From Polymorphum gilvum SL003B-26A1 (GTDB lineage Bacteria; Pseudomonadota; Alphaproteobacteria; Rhizobiales; Stappiaceae), in assembly GCF_000192745.1 (NCBI RefSeq), contig NC_015259.1:310001-374000 (forward strand): a stretch of DNA of 64,000 nucleotides, in the 5' to 3' direction. Below are positions 51,892 through 61,716 of the stretch, in pieces. The notes under the pieces were generated by a model. The model searched no databases. It was given only the letters and a program-made list of their open reading frames with translations, and was not told the DNA's origin. Both the position numbers and the translations under genes were made by a program. Each line of letters starts with the position of its first letter. The stretch's first letter is position 1.

Positions 51892-53004
51892 TCAGGCGCT
51901 GAGCGCGTCGAGTTCGGCGACGATGGCGTCGCCCATGGCTGCGGTGCCGACCACGGTCGTGCCCGGCGAGGCGATGTCCTTCGTCCGCAGGCCCTTGTCC
52001 AGCGTGCCGGCGATCGCCCTGTCGAGCAGATCGGCGTCGGCGCCCTTCTCGAACGAATAGCGCAGCGCCATGGCGAAGGAGGCGATCATGGCGATCGGGT
52101 TGGCGGCACCCGTGCCGGCGATGTCCGGGGCGGAGCCATGCACCGGCTCATAGAGCGCCTTGCGCTTGCCGGTGCGGGCATCGGGCGCGCCGAGCGAGGC
52201 GGAGGGCAGCATGCCGAGCGAGCCGGTCAGCATGGCGGCGACGTCGGACAGCATGTCGCCGAACAGGTTGTCGGTGACGATGACGTCGAACTGCTTGGGC
52301 CAGCGCACCAGCTGCATGCCGCCGGCGTCGGCCAGCATGTGCTCGAGCTGGACATCCTCGTAGCCGTTCTTGTGGGTGGCGGTGACCACCTCGTGCCACA
52401 GCACGCCCGACTTCATCACGTTGCGCTTTTCCATCGACGTGACCTTGTTGCCCCGCGTGCGGGCCAGCTCGAAGGCGGCCCTGGCGATGCGCTCGATCTC
52501 GTAGGTGTCGTAGACCTGGGTATCGATGGCGCGCTTCTGGCCGTTGCCGAGGTCGGTGATGGTTTTCGGCTCGCCGAAATAGACGCCGCCGGTCAATTCG
52601 CGCAGGATCAGGATGTCGAGGCCTTCAATCACCTCGCGCTTCAGCGAGGAAGCGTCGGCGAGCGCCGGATAGCAGATCGCCGGGCGCAGGTTGGCGAACA
52701 GTTCCATGTCCTTGCGGAGTCGCAGCAGGCCGGCCTCGGGCCGCACGTCATAGGGCACGCCGTCCCACTTGGGGCCGCCGACGGCGCCGAAGATGACCGC
52801 GTCGGCGGCCATCGCCCTGGCCATGTCCTCCTCGGAGATCGACTTGCCGTGGGCGTCGTAGGCGCAGCCGCCGACCAGGCCGTCCTCGGTCTCGAAGCTG
52901 TCGCCGCCGCGGGCGTTGAACCAGGAGATGATCTTCTTCACCTCGGTCATGATTTCCGGGCCGATGCCGTCGCCGGGAAGAAGAAGCAGCTTGTGTGTCG
53001 CCAT
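51892..53004 (-). CDS. leuB: 3-isopropylmalate dehydrogenase
   Basis: LeuB oxidatively decarboxylates 3-isopropylmalate in leucine synthesis with NAD. The 370-residue protein shows [13 protein letters not shown] at the start, [29 protein letters not shown] (metal-binding Asp residues) and [15 protein letters not shown] (NAD adenine pocket). The ATG at 53004 is preferred over the frame's upstream extension. Confidence 0.96.
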   Translation of the reverse strand: MATHKLLLLPGDGIGPEIMTEVKKIISWFNARGGDSFETEDGLVGGCAYDAHGKSISEEDMARAMAADAVIFGAVGGPKWDGVPYDVRPEAGLLRLRKDMELFANLRPAICYPALADASSLKREVIEGLDILILRELTGGVYFGEPKTITDLGNGQKRAIDTQVYDTYEIERIARAAFELARTRGNKVTSMEKRNVMKSGVLWHEVVTATHKNGYEDVQLEHMLADAGGMQLVRWPKQFDVIVTDNLFGDMLSDVAAMLTGSLGMLPSASLGAPDARTGKRKALYEPVHGSAPDIAGTGAANPIAMIASFAMALRYSFEKGADADLLDRAIAGTLDKGLRTKDIASPGTTVVGTAAMGDAIVAELDALSA

Positions 53005-53197
53005 GGGTGTGTCCGCCCCGCTTTGTGTCAGCAAAATCCGTCCGCGTTGGGTAGCCGGTCACCGGCCGCTTGGCAAGAAGCAGCCGGCGCGAAGAACTCA
53101 AGCGCCGGGGCATGAAAGGTCAACTGACCGCCGGCTGGCGGCAGTCATGCGAGGGCGCGCGGAAAGCGACCCGATCCGACCCGGTCGACCCCGCCGG

Positions 53198-53974
53198 TCA
53201 CAGGCCGAGAAGATCGCGCGCCGCGCGCCAGAGCAGATTCGCCGCGAGAAGGGTCATCACCAGCTTGAAGCCTTTCTTGAAGGTTTTCTCGTCCATCCTG
53301 CCCAGCAGCCGCGAGCCGACCACGGTGCCGCCGAATCCGGACAGGACCATCGCCACGATGAGCCCGGCCCAGGGGGCGAAGGCAAAGCCGAGCACGCCGA
53401 AGGCGGCGAACTTGAGCACATGCATGGTCAGTGCGGTCGCCGCCTGGTTGGCGACGAAGCCGTGGCGGTCGAGGCCGAGGGTTGACAGCACCGCGGCGCC
53501 GATCGGGCCGGCAGCGCCGAAGAACATGCTCAGCAGGGTGGCAGCGAATCCGGCCGCGGCCATCGCCGGGCGGGCCGCCTCGCCGTTGAAGCGCGGCGGC
53601 CGGCCCCACACCGACCACAGCACGAACAGGCCGACGCCGAGCCGCAGGATGGCGGAGGGCAGGGTGACGACGATGCTGCCGCCGATGGCGGCGCCGAACA
53701 CCGCGCCGAGCGTGAACCAGAGCATGATGTCCCAGTGGACGTGCTTCAGCAGCACCAGGGCCCGGCCGGCATTCGAGCCGAGTTGGACGACGCCGTGCAC
53801 CGGAATGAGGGCCGCCGCCGGCATGACGTTGGCCATCACCGCCAGCAGGGCGATTCCGCCGCCGAGGCCGAGCGCGGCGGTGATCGCTGAGGTGACGAAA
53901 CTTGCCGCGATCAGCACAGCGGAAGTGAACGTGGACAGGCTGTCCGGCAGCAGAAGGGCGAGAAGGGAGTCCAT
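53198..53974 (-). CDS. TauE/SafE-family permease
   Basis: The 258-residue membrane protein of the TauE/SafE (TSUP) family has two repeated halves and about eight helices. ITAALGLGGGIALLAVM is the first-repeat motif and SMFFGAAGPIGAAVL is in the second. Members export sulfite, sulfonates or other organic anions. The ATG at 53974 starts the first helix. A palindromic, GntR-like operator candidate sits at 54034-54059, upstream. Confidence 0.85.
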   Translation of the reverse strand: MDSLLALLLPDSLSTFTSAVLIAASFVTSAITAALGLGGGIALLAVMANVMPAAALIPVHGVVQLGSNAGRALVLLKHVHWDIMLWFTLGAVFGAAIGGSIVVTLPSAILRLGVGLFVLWSVWGRPPRFNGEAARPAMAAAGFAATLLSMFFGAAGPIGAAVLSTLGLDRHGFVANQAATALTMHVLKFAAFGVLGFAFAPWAGLIVAMVLSGFGGTVVGSRLLGRMDEKTFKKGFKLVMTLLAANLLWRAARDLLGL

Positions 53975-54033
53975 GGTGGGATCCGGATCCGGTGGGATCC
54001 GGCAAGTCTCGCCCAGCCGCCGCCGGAATGCAA

Positions 54034-54059
54034 TCATTGTATACTCATGTATCCAATGA
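54034..54059. promoter_or_regulatory. Candidate operator upstream of the TauE/SafE gene
   Basis: TCATTG and CAATGA flank GTATAC-N4-GTATC, an imperfect dyad in an otherwise GC-rich gap. GTATAC cores are typical of FadR-type GntR regulators. It lies 60-85 bases upstream of the permease start. No GntR gene is in the window. Confidence 0.4.
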
Positions 54060-54098
54060 CCTTGCGCCACTTCGGGAAGCGGCCGTCGGCGGCGCGTC

Positions 54099-56012
54099 TC
54101 AACAGGCGGGACCGGTGCAGATACGAACGGTGCGCGCGGCCTTTTCCGCCACGCCGGATTCGGTCGCCGCATCGGCGAGGCTCGGGCCGAATGTCGCGGC
54201 GATGACGCCGTCGGGCGCCGCCTTGGCGTCGGTCTTGAGTCGGGCGATCTGGCGAACCAGCAGGTCGTGGTTCTCGATCGCGACGCCCTGCGGCAGATGC
54301 AGGATGGCCACGGAACAGCTCAGCAGCGGAAAGCGGCGTTCCAGGCCGGAGCGGTCACGCGCGGTGATGAAGCCGGTCTCGCGATGCTCCGCATCGTAGA
54401 AGCTTTCGGCCTGGTGGCGGAACTCGTCGCGCAGGCCGGCCATCATCTGCACCACGGCGGCCACGTCGCGGTTCTTCAGGCCGATGAAGAAGTCGTCGCC
54501 GCCGACATGGCCGGCGAAGGCGCGCGACGGGCCGGCGAGGCGCTTGATCAGTTCGGAGAACAGCAGCAGGGCCCGGTCGCCGGTGCGGAAGCCGTAGGTG
54601 TCGTTGAACGGCTTGAAGTTGTCGAGGTCGATGTAGCAGAAGCTGCGGTCGGCGGCCGAGGCCGAGGCCTCCTCGAACACGAAGGCGGTCACCGACAGGT
54701 TGCCGGGCAGCTTGGTCAGCGGGTTCTGGTCTTCCGCCGCCCGCATGCGGATCTCGTTGGCGATCTTCAGCAGCGAGCTGGTGGTCAGGAAGCCGTAGTA
54801 CTTGCCGTTCTTCGTGATGATCACGCCGGCGGTCTTGTCGTCGTCGGTCGCGGTCATGCCGATCAGGTGGTCGAGGCGGGAATGCAGGTCGGCGACGGGA
54901 CAGCGGTGCAGGAAGTTGCGGAGCTGGTTGTTGACCGACTTGTTGCGCAGCAGATCCTGGCCGAATGGCAGATAGATCAGGTTCTTGATGTCCGATTCCT
55001 GGATCAGGCCGCGCGGTTCGCCGGCGGCGTTGATGACCGGGATGAACGGATGGGCGCGCCCGGCCCGCAGCAGGGCGAGCACATCGTCCATGCGCGCGGT
55101 GTCGCGCAGCGCCACCAGCGGGCGGATCTCGCGCCGGATCAGCTGTTCGTCGGACTTGAGGCTGCGGTGGTGGCTGGCCTGCGTCGCGGCGAACTGCTCG
55201 TAGCGCGGCCGCGCCTCGTCGAGGCAGGTGAACGGCCGGGAAACCAGGTAGCCCTGGAACAGGTCGCAGCCGATCTGGCGGCAGACGGCGAGCTCCGCCT
55301 CCGTCTCGACGCCCTCCGCGACCACGCGCATGCCGAGCACATGGGCCAGATCGACCATGGATGTCACCAGCAGGCGCTTGCGCGCGTCGTTCTGGATCGC
55401 CTGGACGAAGAAACGGTCGACCTTCAGGATGTCCGGCTCGATATCGTAGAGGCTTTTCAACTGCGAATAGCCCTTGCCGAAATCGTCGATGGCAATCGCG
55501 AAATCGAGCGCGCGCGCCTTGCCGACGAAGTCGCCGAGGCGAGACAGCGTAGAGGTGTCGTTGGTCTCGGAGATCTCCAGGCAGACGCTGGATGGCGCTA
55601 GCCTGTGCTGCGACAGGAGTGTGGCCGTATCCTGCAGCAGGAAGCCCGGCGTCTCGAGCAGACGGAGATCGACGTTAAGGAACAGCCGCGTCGCCTTGCG
55701 CTCGCGGATGCCGGCGTATTTCTCGATCGCCATGCGCCGCAGCAGCAGTTCCAGCGGCGCCAGGCAGCCCAGGTCATGGGCTAGGTCAAAGACGGCGCCG
55801 GGCGTCGCGCAGTCGAGCTGGTCGACGTTGCGCAGCAGCGCCTCGTAGCCATAGACGTCGCCCGTGTGGGTGTCGACGATCGGCTGCAGGGCGTAGTCGA
55901 GGACGGCGGCCGCGTTGGTCAGGAAGATTTGCGGATTTCTGTCCAGCCGCAACGCCCCGGTCCATTCCTGATTGATTGCGTTCACGTCCAGCCCGTCCTT
56001 GAACAAGGTCAA
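54099..56012 (-). CDS. EAL-CBS-GGDEF cyclic-di-GMP enzyme
   Basis: This 637-residue cytoplasmic protein has an N-terminal EAL domain (about 38-275, EALLR at 57-61, FLNVD, ETN, DDFGKGYS). A CBS-pair region follows (about 285-405), then a C-terminal GGDEF domain with GGDDF at 504-508. The EAL residues look intact, so phosphodiesterase activity is likely. GGDDF is a variant active-site motif and cyclase activity is uncertain. The start could be TTG 56012 or GTG 55985. The latter has a better AAGGA. Confidence 0.88.
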   Translation of the reverse strand: MTLFKDGLDVNAINQEWTGALRLDRNPQIFLTNAAAVLDYALQPIVDTHTGDVYGYEALLRNVDQLDCATPGAVFDLAHDLGCLAPLELLLRRMAIEKYAGIRERKATRLFLNVDLRLLETPGFLLQDTATLLSQHRLAPSSVCLEISETNDTSTLSRLGDFVGKARALDFAIAIDDFGKGYSQLKSLYDIEPDILKVDRFFVQAIQNDARKRLLVTSMVDLAHVLGMRVVAEGVETEAELAVCRQIGCDLFQGYLVSRPFTCLDEARPRYEQFAATQASHHRSLKSDEQLIRREIRPLVALRDTARMDDVLALLRAGRAHPFIPVINAAGEPRGLIQESDIKNLIYLPFGQDLLRNKSVNNQLRNFLHRCPVADLHSRLDHLIGMTATDDDKTAGVIITKNGKYYGFLTTSSLLKIANEIRMRAAEDQNPLTKLPGNLSVTAFVFEEASASAADRSFCYIDLDNFKPFNDTYGFRTGDRALLLFSELIKRLAGPSRAFAGHVGGDDFFIGLKNRDVAAVVQMMAGLRDEFRHQAESFYDAEHRETGFITARDRSGLERRFPLLSCSVAILHLPQGVAIENHDLLVRQIARLKTDAKAAPDGVIAATFGPSLADAATESGVAEKAARTVRICTGPAC

Positions 56013-56204
56013 CCCCAGGGCGAGACGATAGCGCCAGACGACACGATTTGTGTGACAGTTGCGTGTCTAATATTTTGATTTGGTTAGCAAATCTCTTATG
56101 AAAGGCAAGGGTCGCAGCGCGTCCTTTGCGTGTAGTCAGGCCTCGGACACCATCTGCCGCAGCGTCTTCCCGGGATTTCCAGGGGGGGGCACGTCGGCTG
56201 AGGT

Positions 56205-57377
56205 TCAGGCGGCGGCCGGCAGCGCGGTCTCGACCAGCTTGACCCAGTAGGAACAGCCGACGGGAATGAGGTCGTCGTTGAAGTCGTAGCGCGGGTGGTG
56301 CAGGCCGGCGCTGTTGCCGTTGCCGGCGAAGATGAAGGCGCCCGGCCGCTGCTCCAGCATGTAGGAGAAGTCCTCGCCGCCCATCATCGGCGACACCTTG
56401 CGGTTGACCTTTCCGGGACCCGAAATGCCTTCGGCGATCGAGGCAGCGAAGTCTGTCTGGTCCTCGTGGTTGACGGTGACCGGATAGCCGCGACGGAAGC
56501 TGACTTCCGCGCTGGCGCCGAAGCCCTCGGCGATCGAGGCGACGAGCGTGCGCAGGCGGGTCTCGGCGAGGTCGCGCATCGCCGGCGTCAGGGTGCGGAT
56601 CGTGCCGCGCAACTGGGCGGTTTGCGGGATCACGTTGAAGGCCTCTCCGGCGCGGAATACGGTCACCGATACGACGACGGAGTCGAGCGGGTCGGCGGAG
56701 CGGCTGGCGATGGTCTGCAGCGCGCTGACAATCTGCGCGCCGATCACCACCGGGTCGATGGTCTCGTGCGGCTTGGCCGCATGGCCGCCGCGGCCGGTAA
56801 CGGTGATGCCGAACTCGTCGGTCGCGGCCATGATCGGACCGGAGCGGATGGCGAACTCGCCGACCGGCAAGCCGGGCATGTTGTGCATGCCGTAGACCTC
56901 GTCGATCGGCCAGCGGATCATCAGCCCGTCGTCGATCATCGCCTTGGCGCCGGCGCCGCCTTCTTCGGCCGGCTGGAAGATGACCACCACCGTGCCGTCG
57001 AAGTTGCGGGTTTCGGCCAGATACTTGGCCGCACCGAGCAGCATCGAGGTGTGGCCGTCGTGGCCGCAGGCGTGCATCTTGCCCGGCGTTTTGGAGGCGT
57101 AGGGCAGGCCGGTCGCCTCCTCGATCGGCAGCGCGTCCATGTCGGCGCGCAGGCCGATGGTCTTGCCGGCGCCGCCGTTGCGGCCCCGGATGACGCCGAC
57201 GACGCCGGTCCTGCCGATGCCGGTGGTGACCTCGTCGAGGCCGAAGCTGCGCAGCAGCTCCGCCACCCGCCCGGCGGTGCGCACCGTCTCGTAGAGGATT
57301 TCCGGGTTCTCGTGGAAATCGCGACGCCAGGCGGCGATTTCGTCGGCAAGATCGGCAATGCGGTTGACGATCGGCAT
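56205..57377 (-). CDS. M20 amidohydrolase (hippurate hydrolase/aminoacylase-like)
   Basis: This 390-residue zinc peptidase of the M20D type has MHACGHDGHTSMLLG (101-115), whose His/Cys/Asp bind metal. Further motifs are QPAEEGGAGAKAM, GRGGHAAKPHETIDP and PMMGGEDFSYML. Members hydrolyse N-acyl amino acids or related amides, and the substrate here is unknown. The ATG at 57377 follows AGGAG. It starts about 110 bases downstream of the methyltransferase stop, on the same strand. Confidence 0.88.
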   Translation of the reverse strand: MPIVNRIADLADEIAAWRRDFHENPEILYETVRTAGRVAELLRSFGLDEVTTGIGRTGVVGVIRGRNGGAGKTIGLRADMDALPIEEATGLPYASKTPGKMHACGHDGHTSMLLGAAKYLAETRNFDGTVVVIFQPAEEGGAGAKAMIDDGLMIRWPIDEVYGMHNMPGLPVGEFAIRSGPIMAATDEFGITVTGRGGHAAKPHETIDPVVIGAQIVSALQTIASRSADPLDSVVVSVTVFRAGEAFNVIPQTAQLRGTIRTLTPAMRDLAETRLRTLVASIAEGFGASAEVSFRRGYPVTVNHEDQTDFAASIAEGISGPGKVNRKVSPMMGGEDFSYMLEQRPGAFIFAGNGNSAGLHHPRYDFNDDLIPVGCSYWVKLVETALPAAA

Positions 57378-57488
57378 CGGAAGGCTCCTGCGGGATGGGG
57401 CGGGCGCGGCGCGCGCGTGGGCACTTGCCTCTATCTGACGGACGGCGCGGGCAAAGCGCAAGCCCGTTGTTGCGGCGCAATCCGGCGT

Positions 57489-58163
57489 TCAGGCGCCGGC
57501 GCCGTGTGCGACGACGAGGCGGTAGACGCTGGTCTTCTTGGTTTCCGAATCCTCCAGCGCGCCGACTACCGGCACCGTGTAGGTGGCCAGATGCGCCAGC
57601 CGGTCCTTGGGCAGATAGGACCGGCCCGGATCGCCGACCAGCACCTCGATGCCCTGCTCCAGCGCCCGGTCGAGCCAGGCGAGCACCTTGCGCGACATCG
57701 GCAGCTCGTAGAACACGTCGCCGCAGACCAGCAGGTCGGCGTCGGGCGGGGCGGCGCCGGTCAGGTCGCCGAGCACGGTCTCGATCTCGACGCCGTTGAG
57801 GTCGGCGTTGACGCCGATCGCAGCGATGGCGAAGGCGTCTATGTCGGCCGCAACCACGCGCCGGGCGCCGGCGACTTTGGCGGCGATGCCGACGATGCCC
57901 GATCCGGCGGCGAAGTCGAGCACGCTGCGGCCCGCGACCCGCTCCGGATGGTCGAGCAGGTAGCGGGCGAGCGCCTGGCCACCCGCCCAGGCAAAGGCCC
58001 AGAACGGTGGCGGCAGGCCGAGCGCCCCGAGTTCGTCCTCCGTCTTCTGCCACAGCTCCATCGCTTCGTCGGCAAGCTGCAGACGGATCTCGGCCGCATG
58101 CGGCACCGGCCGGGCGACGGTGTTGTCGCGGATGAAGCGGACCGGATCGGAAATGCCTGCCAC
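57489..58163 (-). CDS. SAM-dependent methyltransferase (ETFB-lysine/NNMT-like)
   Basis: This 224-residue class I methyltransferase has the SAM motif VLDFAAGSGIVG (81-92) and VVAADID at the end of the second strand. PPPFWAFAWAGG just before the core and DLLVCGDVFYELP resemble the lysine methyltransferases that modify electron-transfer flavoprotein beta. I place the start at GTG 58163, with AAGGA upstream. The open frame to 58583 runs through the EVE gene and is not coding. It is 29 bases downstream of the EVE gene. Confidence 0.78.
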   Translation of the reverse strand: MAGISDPVRFIRDNTVARPVPHAAEIRLQLADEAMELWQKTEDELGALGLPPPFWAFAWAGGQALARYLLDHPERVAGRSVLDFAAGSGIVGIAAKVAGARRVVAADIDAFAIAAIGVNADLNGVEIETVLGDLTGAAPPDADLLVCGDVFYELPMSRKVLAWLDRALEQGIEVLVGDPGRSYLPKDRLAHLATYTVPVVGALEDSETKKTSVYRLVVAHGAGA

Positions 58164-58192
58164 GCGGCGGGTGTCCTTCTGCTGCGCGCCGG

Positions 58193-58618
58193 TCAGGCGC
58201 CTTCCGGCAGGCCGCCCATGGCGCAGACGATCCGCCATTCCTCCTCGGTCACCGGCTGCACCGACAGGCGCATGGAGGTGACCAGCGACATGTCGGCCAG
58301 CCGCGGCTCGGCCTTGACCTCGGCCAGCGTTACCGGCCTCGGCAGGTCGCGCAGGGCCCGGATATCGACGCACTCCCAGCGCGGGTCGTCGGTCGTGCTG
58401 TCGGGATGCGCCAACTCGCAGACCTCGACGATGCCGACGATCTCCTTGCCCTCGTTGGAGTGGTAGAAGAAGCCGCGGTCGCCGATCTGCATGGTGCGCA
58501 TGTTGTTGCGTGCCTGGTAGTTGCGCACGCCGTCCCATTCCTGGCCGGCGGCGCCCTTTGCCTTCTGCATCTCCCAGGACCACTTGAACGGTTCGGACTT
58601 GAACAGCCAGTAGCGCAC
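58193..58618 (-). CDS. EVE-domain protein
   Basis: This 141-residue protein consists of an EVE domain (PUA-like fold): RYWLFKSEPFKWSWEMQ, WDGVRNYQARNNMRTMQIGD, FYHSN and IVGIVEV. EVE domains recognise modified bases in DNA or RNA. The gene starts with GTG immediately after the TAG stop of the YciI-like gene (GGAGG inside that gene's end), so translation is coupled. Confidence 0.88.
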   Translation of the reverse strand: MRYWLFKSEPFKWSWEMQKAKGAAGQEWDGVRNYQARNNMRTMQIGDRGFFYHSNEGKEIVGIVEVCELAHPDSTTDDPRWECVDIRALRDLPRPVTLAEVKAEPRLADMSLVTSMRLSVQPVTEEEWRIVCAMGGLPEGA

Positions 58619-58909
58619 CTATTTCGCCTCCGGATTCTTGATCGCCCAGGTCCAGGGGCGGATCTCGACGCTCTCGAACAGGCCGGCGCGGGCATAGGGG
58701 TCTTCCTGCGACACGGCAAGCGCCTCGTCGCGGTTCGACGCCTCGATCACCACCAGCGAGCCGGTCATGGTGCCGGCGTCGTCGAGGAACGGACCGGCGG
58801 CCTTCAGCCGGTCGCCCAGGCTGTTGAGGAAGGCGACGTGCTCGGGCCGGGTGTCCAGCCTGAGCTGTAGCGAATGCGGCTTGTCGGTGCAGATGAGGGC
58901 ATAGAGCAT
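58619..58909 (-). CDS. YciI-like protein
   Basis: The 96-residue protein matches the YCII family: MLYALICTDKPHSLQLRLD, HVAFLNSLGDRLKAAGPFLD, SLVVIEASNRDEAL and DPYARAGLFESVEIRPW. The catalytic-type His and Asp of YciI are present. Family members include muconolactone-isomerase-like folds, but this type has no established reaction. The ATG at 58909 follows AAGGAG. It is upstream of the EVE and methyltransferase genes. Confidence 0.87.
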   Translation of the reverse strand: MLYALICTDKPHSLQLRLDTRPEHVAFLNSLGDRLKAAGPFLDDAGTMTGSLVVIEASNRDEALAVSQEDPYARAGLFESVEIRPWTWAIKNPEAK

Positions 58910-58970
58910 GGTCGTGTCTCCTTGTCCGGCGACCTTAGAAAGGCGCGGCGGGGAACTCAATGAGGGGCGT

Positions 58971-59978
58971 TCAGCTTTGCTCAGCCTCCCGCTTCAACGG
59001 GCGGGACATCAGGGCGGTCAGCGCGTCGTCGACGGTCAGCGTGCCGTCGAGCACGGCGGCGACGGTCTCGCAGATCGGCAGCGACACCTTGTGGCGGCGG
59101 CCGAGCTCGACGGCGATGCGCGCGGTATGGACGCCCTCGGCGAGCTTGCCGCCGAGCGTGACCAGGTCGCCGACCGGACGGCCCTCGCCCAGGTGCAGGC
59201 CGAAGCTGAAGTTGCGCGACTGCGGCGAGGAACAGGTCAGCACCAGGTCGCCGAGGCCGGACAGGCCGGTCAGGGTCTCCGGCCTTGCTCCCATGGCGGC
59301 GCCGAGGCGCGAGAGTTCGGCGAAGCCGCGCGCGGTCAGCGCCGCCTGCGCGCTGGCGCCGAGCCGGCGCCCGACCACGGCGCCGCAGGCGATTGCGAGC
59401 ACGTTCTTCAGCGCGCCACCGACCTGCACGCCGACCAGGTCGGTGGAGGCGTAGGGGCGGAAGCTCGGCGCGGCCAGCGCCTGGGCGAGGGCGTCCGCGA
59501 CCGCCCCGTCGCGGGCGGCGACGGTCACCGCCGTCGGCAGGCCGCGGGCCACGTCCTCGGCGAAGCTCGGACCCGACAGCACGGCCGGATGCGCCTGCGG
59601 CAGTTCGTCCTCCAGGATCTCGGTCAGCAGCTTGCCGGTGCCGCGCTCGATGCCCTTGGCGCACAGGACGACCGGCGTGCCGGGCTTCAGGTGCGGGCGG
59701 ATGGCGGCAAGCATCGAGCGCGTGGTCTGCGCCGGCGTGACCAGCAGCACGGCATCGGCCCTTGAGACCGCGGCAAGGTCGGTCGTCGCTTCCAGCACCT
59801 CGTCGAAGGTGATGCTCGGCAGGTAGGCGGGATTCTGCTGGCGCGAGCGGATGGCGGCGACCACGTCGGCATCGCGCGCCCACAAAATTGCCTCGCGTCC
59901 GGCGCGCGCCGCGGTCAGCGCCAGCGCGGTGCCCCAGGAGCCGCCACCGAGGACGACGATGGTTCGGTATCCGCTCAT
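58971..59978 (-). CDS. gpsA: NAD(P)-dependent glycerol-3-phosphate dehydrogenase
   Basis: GpsA reduces dihydroxyacetone phosphate to sn-glycerol-3-phosphate for phospholipid synthesis. The 335-residue protein has the nucleotide loop GGGSWGTA (11-18), [32 protein letters not shown] and [10 protein letters not shown] with the catalytic Lys. Its ATG overlaps the Nudix gene's stop by four bases. gpsA is often clustered with tsaD, as here. Confidence 0.95.
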   Translation of the reverse strand: MSGYRTIVVLGGGSWGTALALTAARAGREAILWARDADVVAAIRSRQQNPAYLPSITFDEVLEATTDLAAVSRADAVLLVTPAQTTRSMLAAIRPHLKPGTPVVLCAKGIERGTGKLLTEILEDELPQAHPAVLSGPSFAEDVARGLPTAVTVAARDGAVADALAQALAAPSFRPYASTDLVGVQVGGALKNVLAIACGAVVGRRLGASAQAALTARGFAELSRLGAAMGARPETLTGLSGLGDLVLTCSSPQSRNFSFGLHLGEGRPVGDLVTLGGKLAEGVHTARIAVELGRRHKVSLPICETVAAVLDGTLTVDDALTALMSRPLKREAEQS

Positions 59979-60442
59979 GCGGCCAGTTCTCCGATCCGTG
60001 CGCGCAGGGTGTCGAGAGGGACATGGAAGCCCTGAAAGAAGGCGCCTGCATCGTGCGCGGTGGGGCCGAACAGGTCGAGCCAGAACAGGCGGAAGCGGAT
60101 CGGCGCGCCGCCGCTGCTTGGTGTCATCTCGTAGTGTTCCCAGTCTTCGCGCGGCGGCGTCGCGATCCGGGCGTGGAAGTGGCGGCGCCGGTGCAGGCCG
60201 TGCAGGCTGCCGTCCTCGCGATGGAAGATCTGGTCCTGGTCGGCGAGATGGTCGAAGGCCCATTCGGGCATGAGGCCGGTCTCCTCGTGGAACTCGCGCC
60301 GGGCACCCTGCAGGTAGCTTTCGCCCGGATCGAGCGTGCCGCCGGGCACCTGAAGACCGATATGCGGTTCGTCCGGCTGGCTGAATACCAGCAGGCGCGA
60401 CCCGCAGGTCAGATAGACATAGGCCTTGTGATAGACGCGCAT
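59975..60442 (-). CDS. Nudix hydrolase
   Basis: The 155-residue protein has a complete Nudix box at 35-57: G-x5-E41-x7-R49-E50-F-H-E53-E54-T-G, so it should hydrolyse a nucleoside-diphosphate-linked substrate with Mg2+. The substrate is not predictable. It precedes and overlaps gpsA (ATGA). Confidence 0.88.
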   Translation of the reverse strand: MRVYHKAYVYLTCGSRLLVFSQPDEPHIGLQVPGGTLDPGESYLQGARREFHEETGLMPEWAFDHLADQDQIFHREDGSLHGLHRRRHFHARIATPPREDWEHYEMTPSSGGAPIRFRLFWLDLFGPTAHDAGAFFQGFHVPLDTLRARIGELAA

Positions 60443-60521
60443 CCGATTCCCGCCGCTCGAGCCGGCTCTGTCCTAGCAAAGTCGGGCGCGTCGGTGAACT
60501 GCCGATGACGCCAGCGCCCCG

Positions 60522-61622
60522 TCACGCCTTGGCGCCCTTCCTGCCAGAGCCGAGCTTGCCGGCAGCCGTCTCGTCGAGCGGCCAGCGCGGGCGCGGCGAC
60601 ACCGCCATGTCGTCGACCGGGCCTTGCGCCAGATGCTCTATGCCGGCCCAGGCGATCATCGCTGCATTGTCGGTGCACAGGCGCGCCGGCGGGGCGACGA
60701 ATCGGGCACCGGCGTCGGTCGCCGCCGCCGTCAAGGCGGCGCGAATCTCGGCGTTGGCGGCGACGCCGCCGGCGACCACGATGACGGGCGGCGCGTCGGG
60801 AAAGCGGTCGCGAAACAGGGTGAGCGCCGTGCGCGTGCGCGCCGCGAGTACCTCGGCAACGGCGCGCTGGAAGCCGGCGCACAGATCGGCGACCGTCTGC
60901 TCGTCGACCGGCTCCAGTTTCTGAGCCTGCGTCCTCAGGGCTGTCTTCAGTCCGGCGAAGGACATGTCGAGACCTGGGCGGTCGAGCAGCGGTCGGGGCA
61001 TGGCGAAGCGGTCCGGATCGCCGGCGCGGGCCATGCGCTCCACCGCTGGGCCGCCCGGATAGGGCAGGCCGAGCAGCTTGGCGGTCTTGTCGAAGGCCTC
61101 GCCGACGGCATCGTCGATCGTCGTGCCGAGCCGCTCGTAGGCGCCGACGCCGGTGACCAGTAGGAATTGGCTGTGGCCGCCGGACACCAGCAGCAGCAGG
61201 TAGGGGAAGTCGAGACCGTCGGTCAGCCGCGCGGTCAGCGCATGGCCTTCCAGGTGGTTGACCGCGACCAGCGGCTTGCCGGCCGCCATGGCGATCGCCT
61301 TGGCGGTCATCAGCCCGACGATGACGCCGCCGATCAGACCCGGTCCCGCCGTGGCGGCCACCGCGTCGATGTCGTCGAAGCCGACGTCCGCCTCTTGCAT
61401 CGCCTCGGCGACGATCCTGTCCAGGACGGCGATATGGGCGCGCGCGGCAATCTCGGGCACGACGCCGCCGAAGTCCGTGTGCTCGTCGATCTGCGAGCGG
61501 ATGACGTCGGACAGGATCTGCGGGTGCCCCGGCCCGCGCACCACGGCGGCGGCCGTCTCGTCGCAACTGGTCTCGATGCCGAGCACGGTCAGGTCGCGAC
61601 CGGCGCGGTCAGCCGGTGTCAT
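60522..61622 (-). CDS. tsaD: tRNA threonylcarbamoyladenosine transferase TsaD
   Basis: TsaD, with TsaB and TsaE, makes t6A37 in ANN-decoding tRNAs. The 366-residue ASKHA-fold protein shows [15 protein letters not shown], metal ligands H123 and H127 (NHLEGH), LLVSGGHSQ, and GGVAAN with the C-terminal [10 protein letters not shown]. The ATG at 61622 follows the normal TsaD start. It is divergent from hemC with a gap of 94 bases, an arrangement typical of alphaproteobacteria. Confidence 0.96.
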   Translation of the reverse strand: MTPADRAGRDLTVLGIETSCDETAAAVVRGPGHPQILSDVIRSQIDEHTDFGGVVPEIAARAHIAVLDRIVAEAMQEADVGFDDIDAVAATAGPGLIGGVIVGLMTAKAIAMAAGKPLVAVNHLEGHALTARLTDGLDFPYLLLLVSGGHSQFLLVTGVGAYERLGTTIDDAVGEAFDKTAKLLGLPYPGGPAVERMARAGDPDRFAMPRPLLDRPGLDMSFAGLKTALRTQAQKLEPVDEQTVADLCAGFQRAVAEVLAARTRTALTLFRDRFPDAPPVIVVAGGVAANAEIRAALTAAATDAGARFVAPPARLCTDNAAMIAWAGIEHLAQGPVDDMAVSPRPRWPLDETAAGKLGSGRKGAKA

Positions 61623-61716
61623 CGCCGAATTCCGGGATTGTGCCGCATTGGCCAATGGGGCTACAGGACCTATTGTGTGAAAACCAGTCCTGCCCCTAAC
61701 ACCGGGATCGTGATCC

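Noticed and set aside
55786-58053. A minus-strand frame of 755 codons across three genes
   Set aside because: Arg-rich shadow translation over the M20 peptidase and methyltransferase genes, which are clearly coding in another frame.
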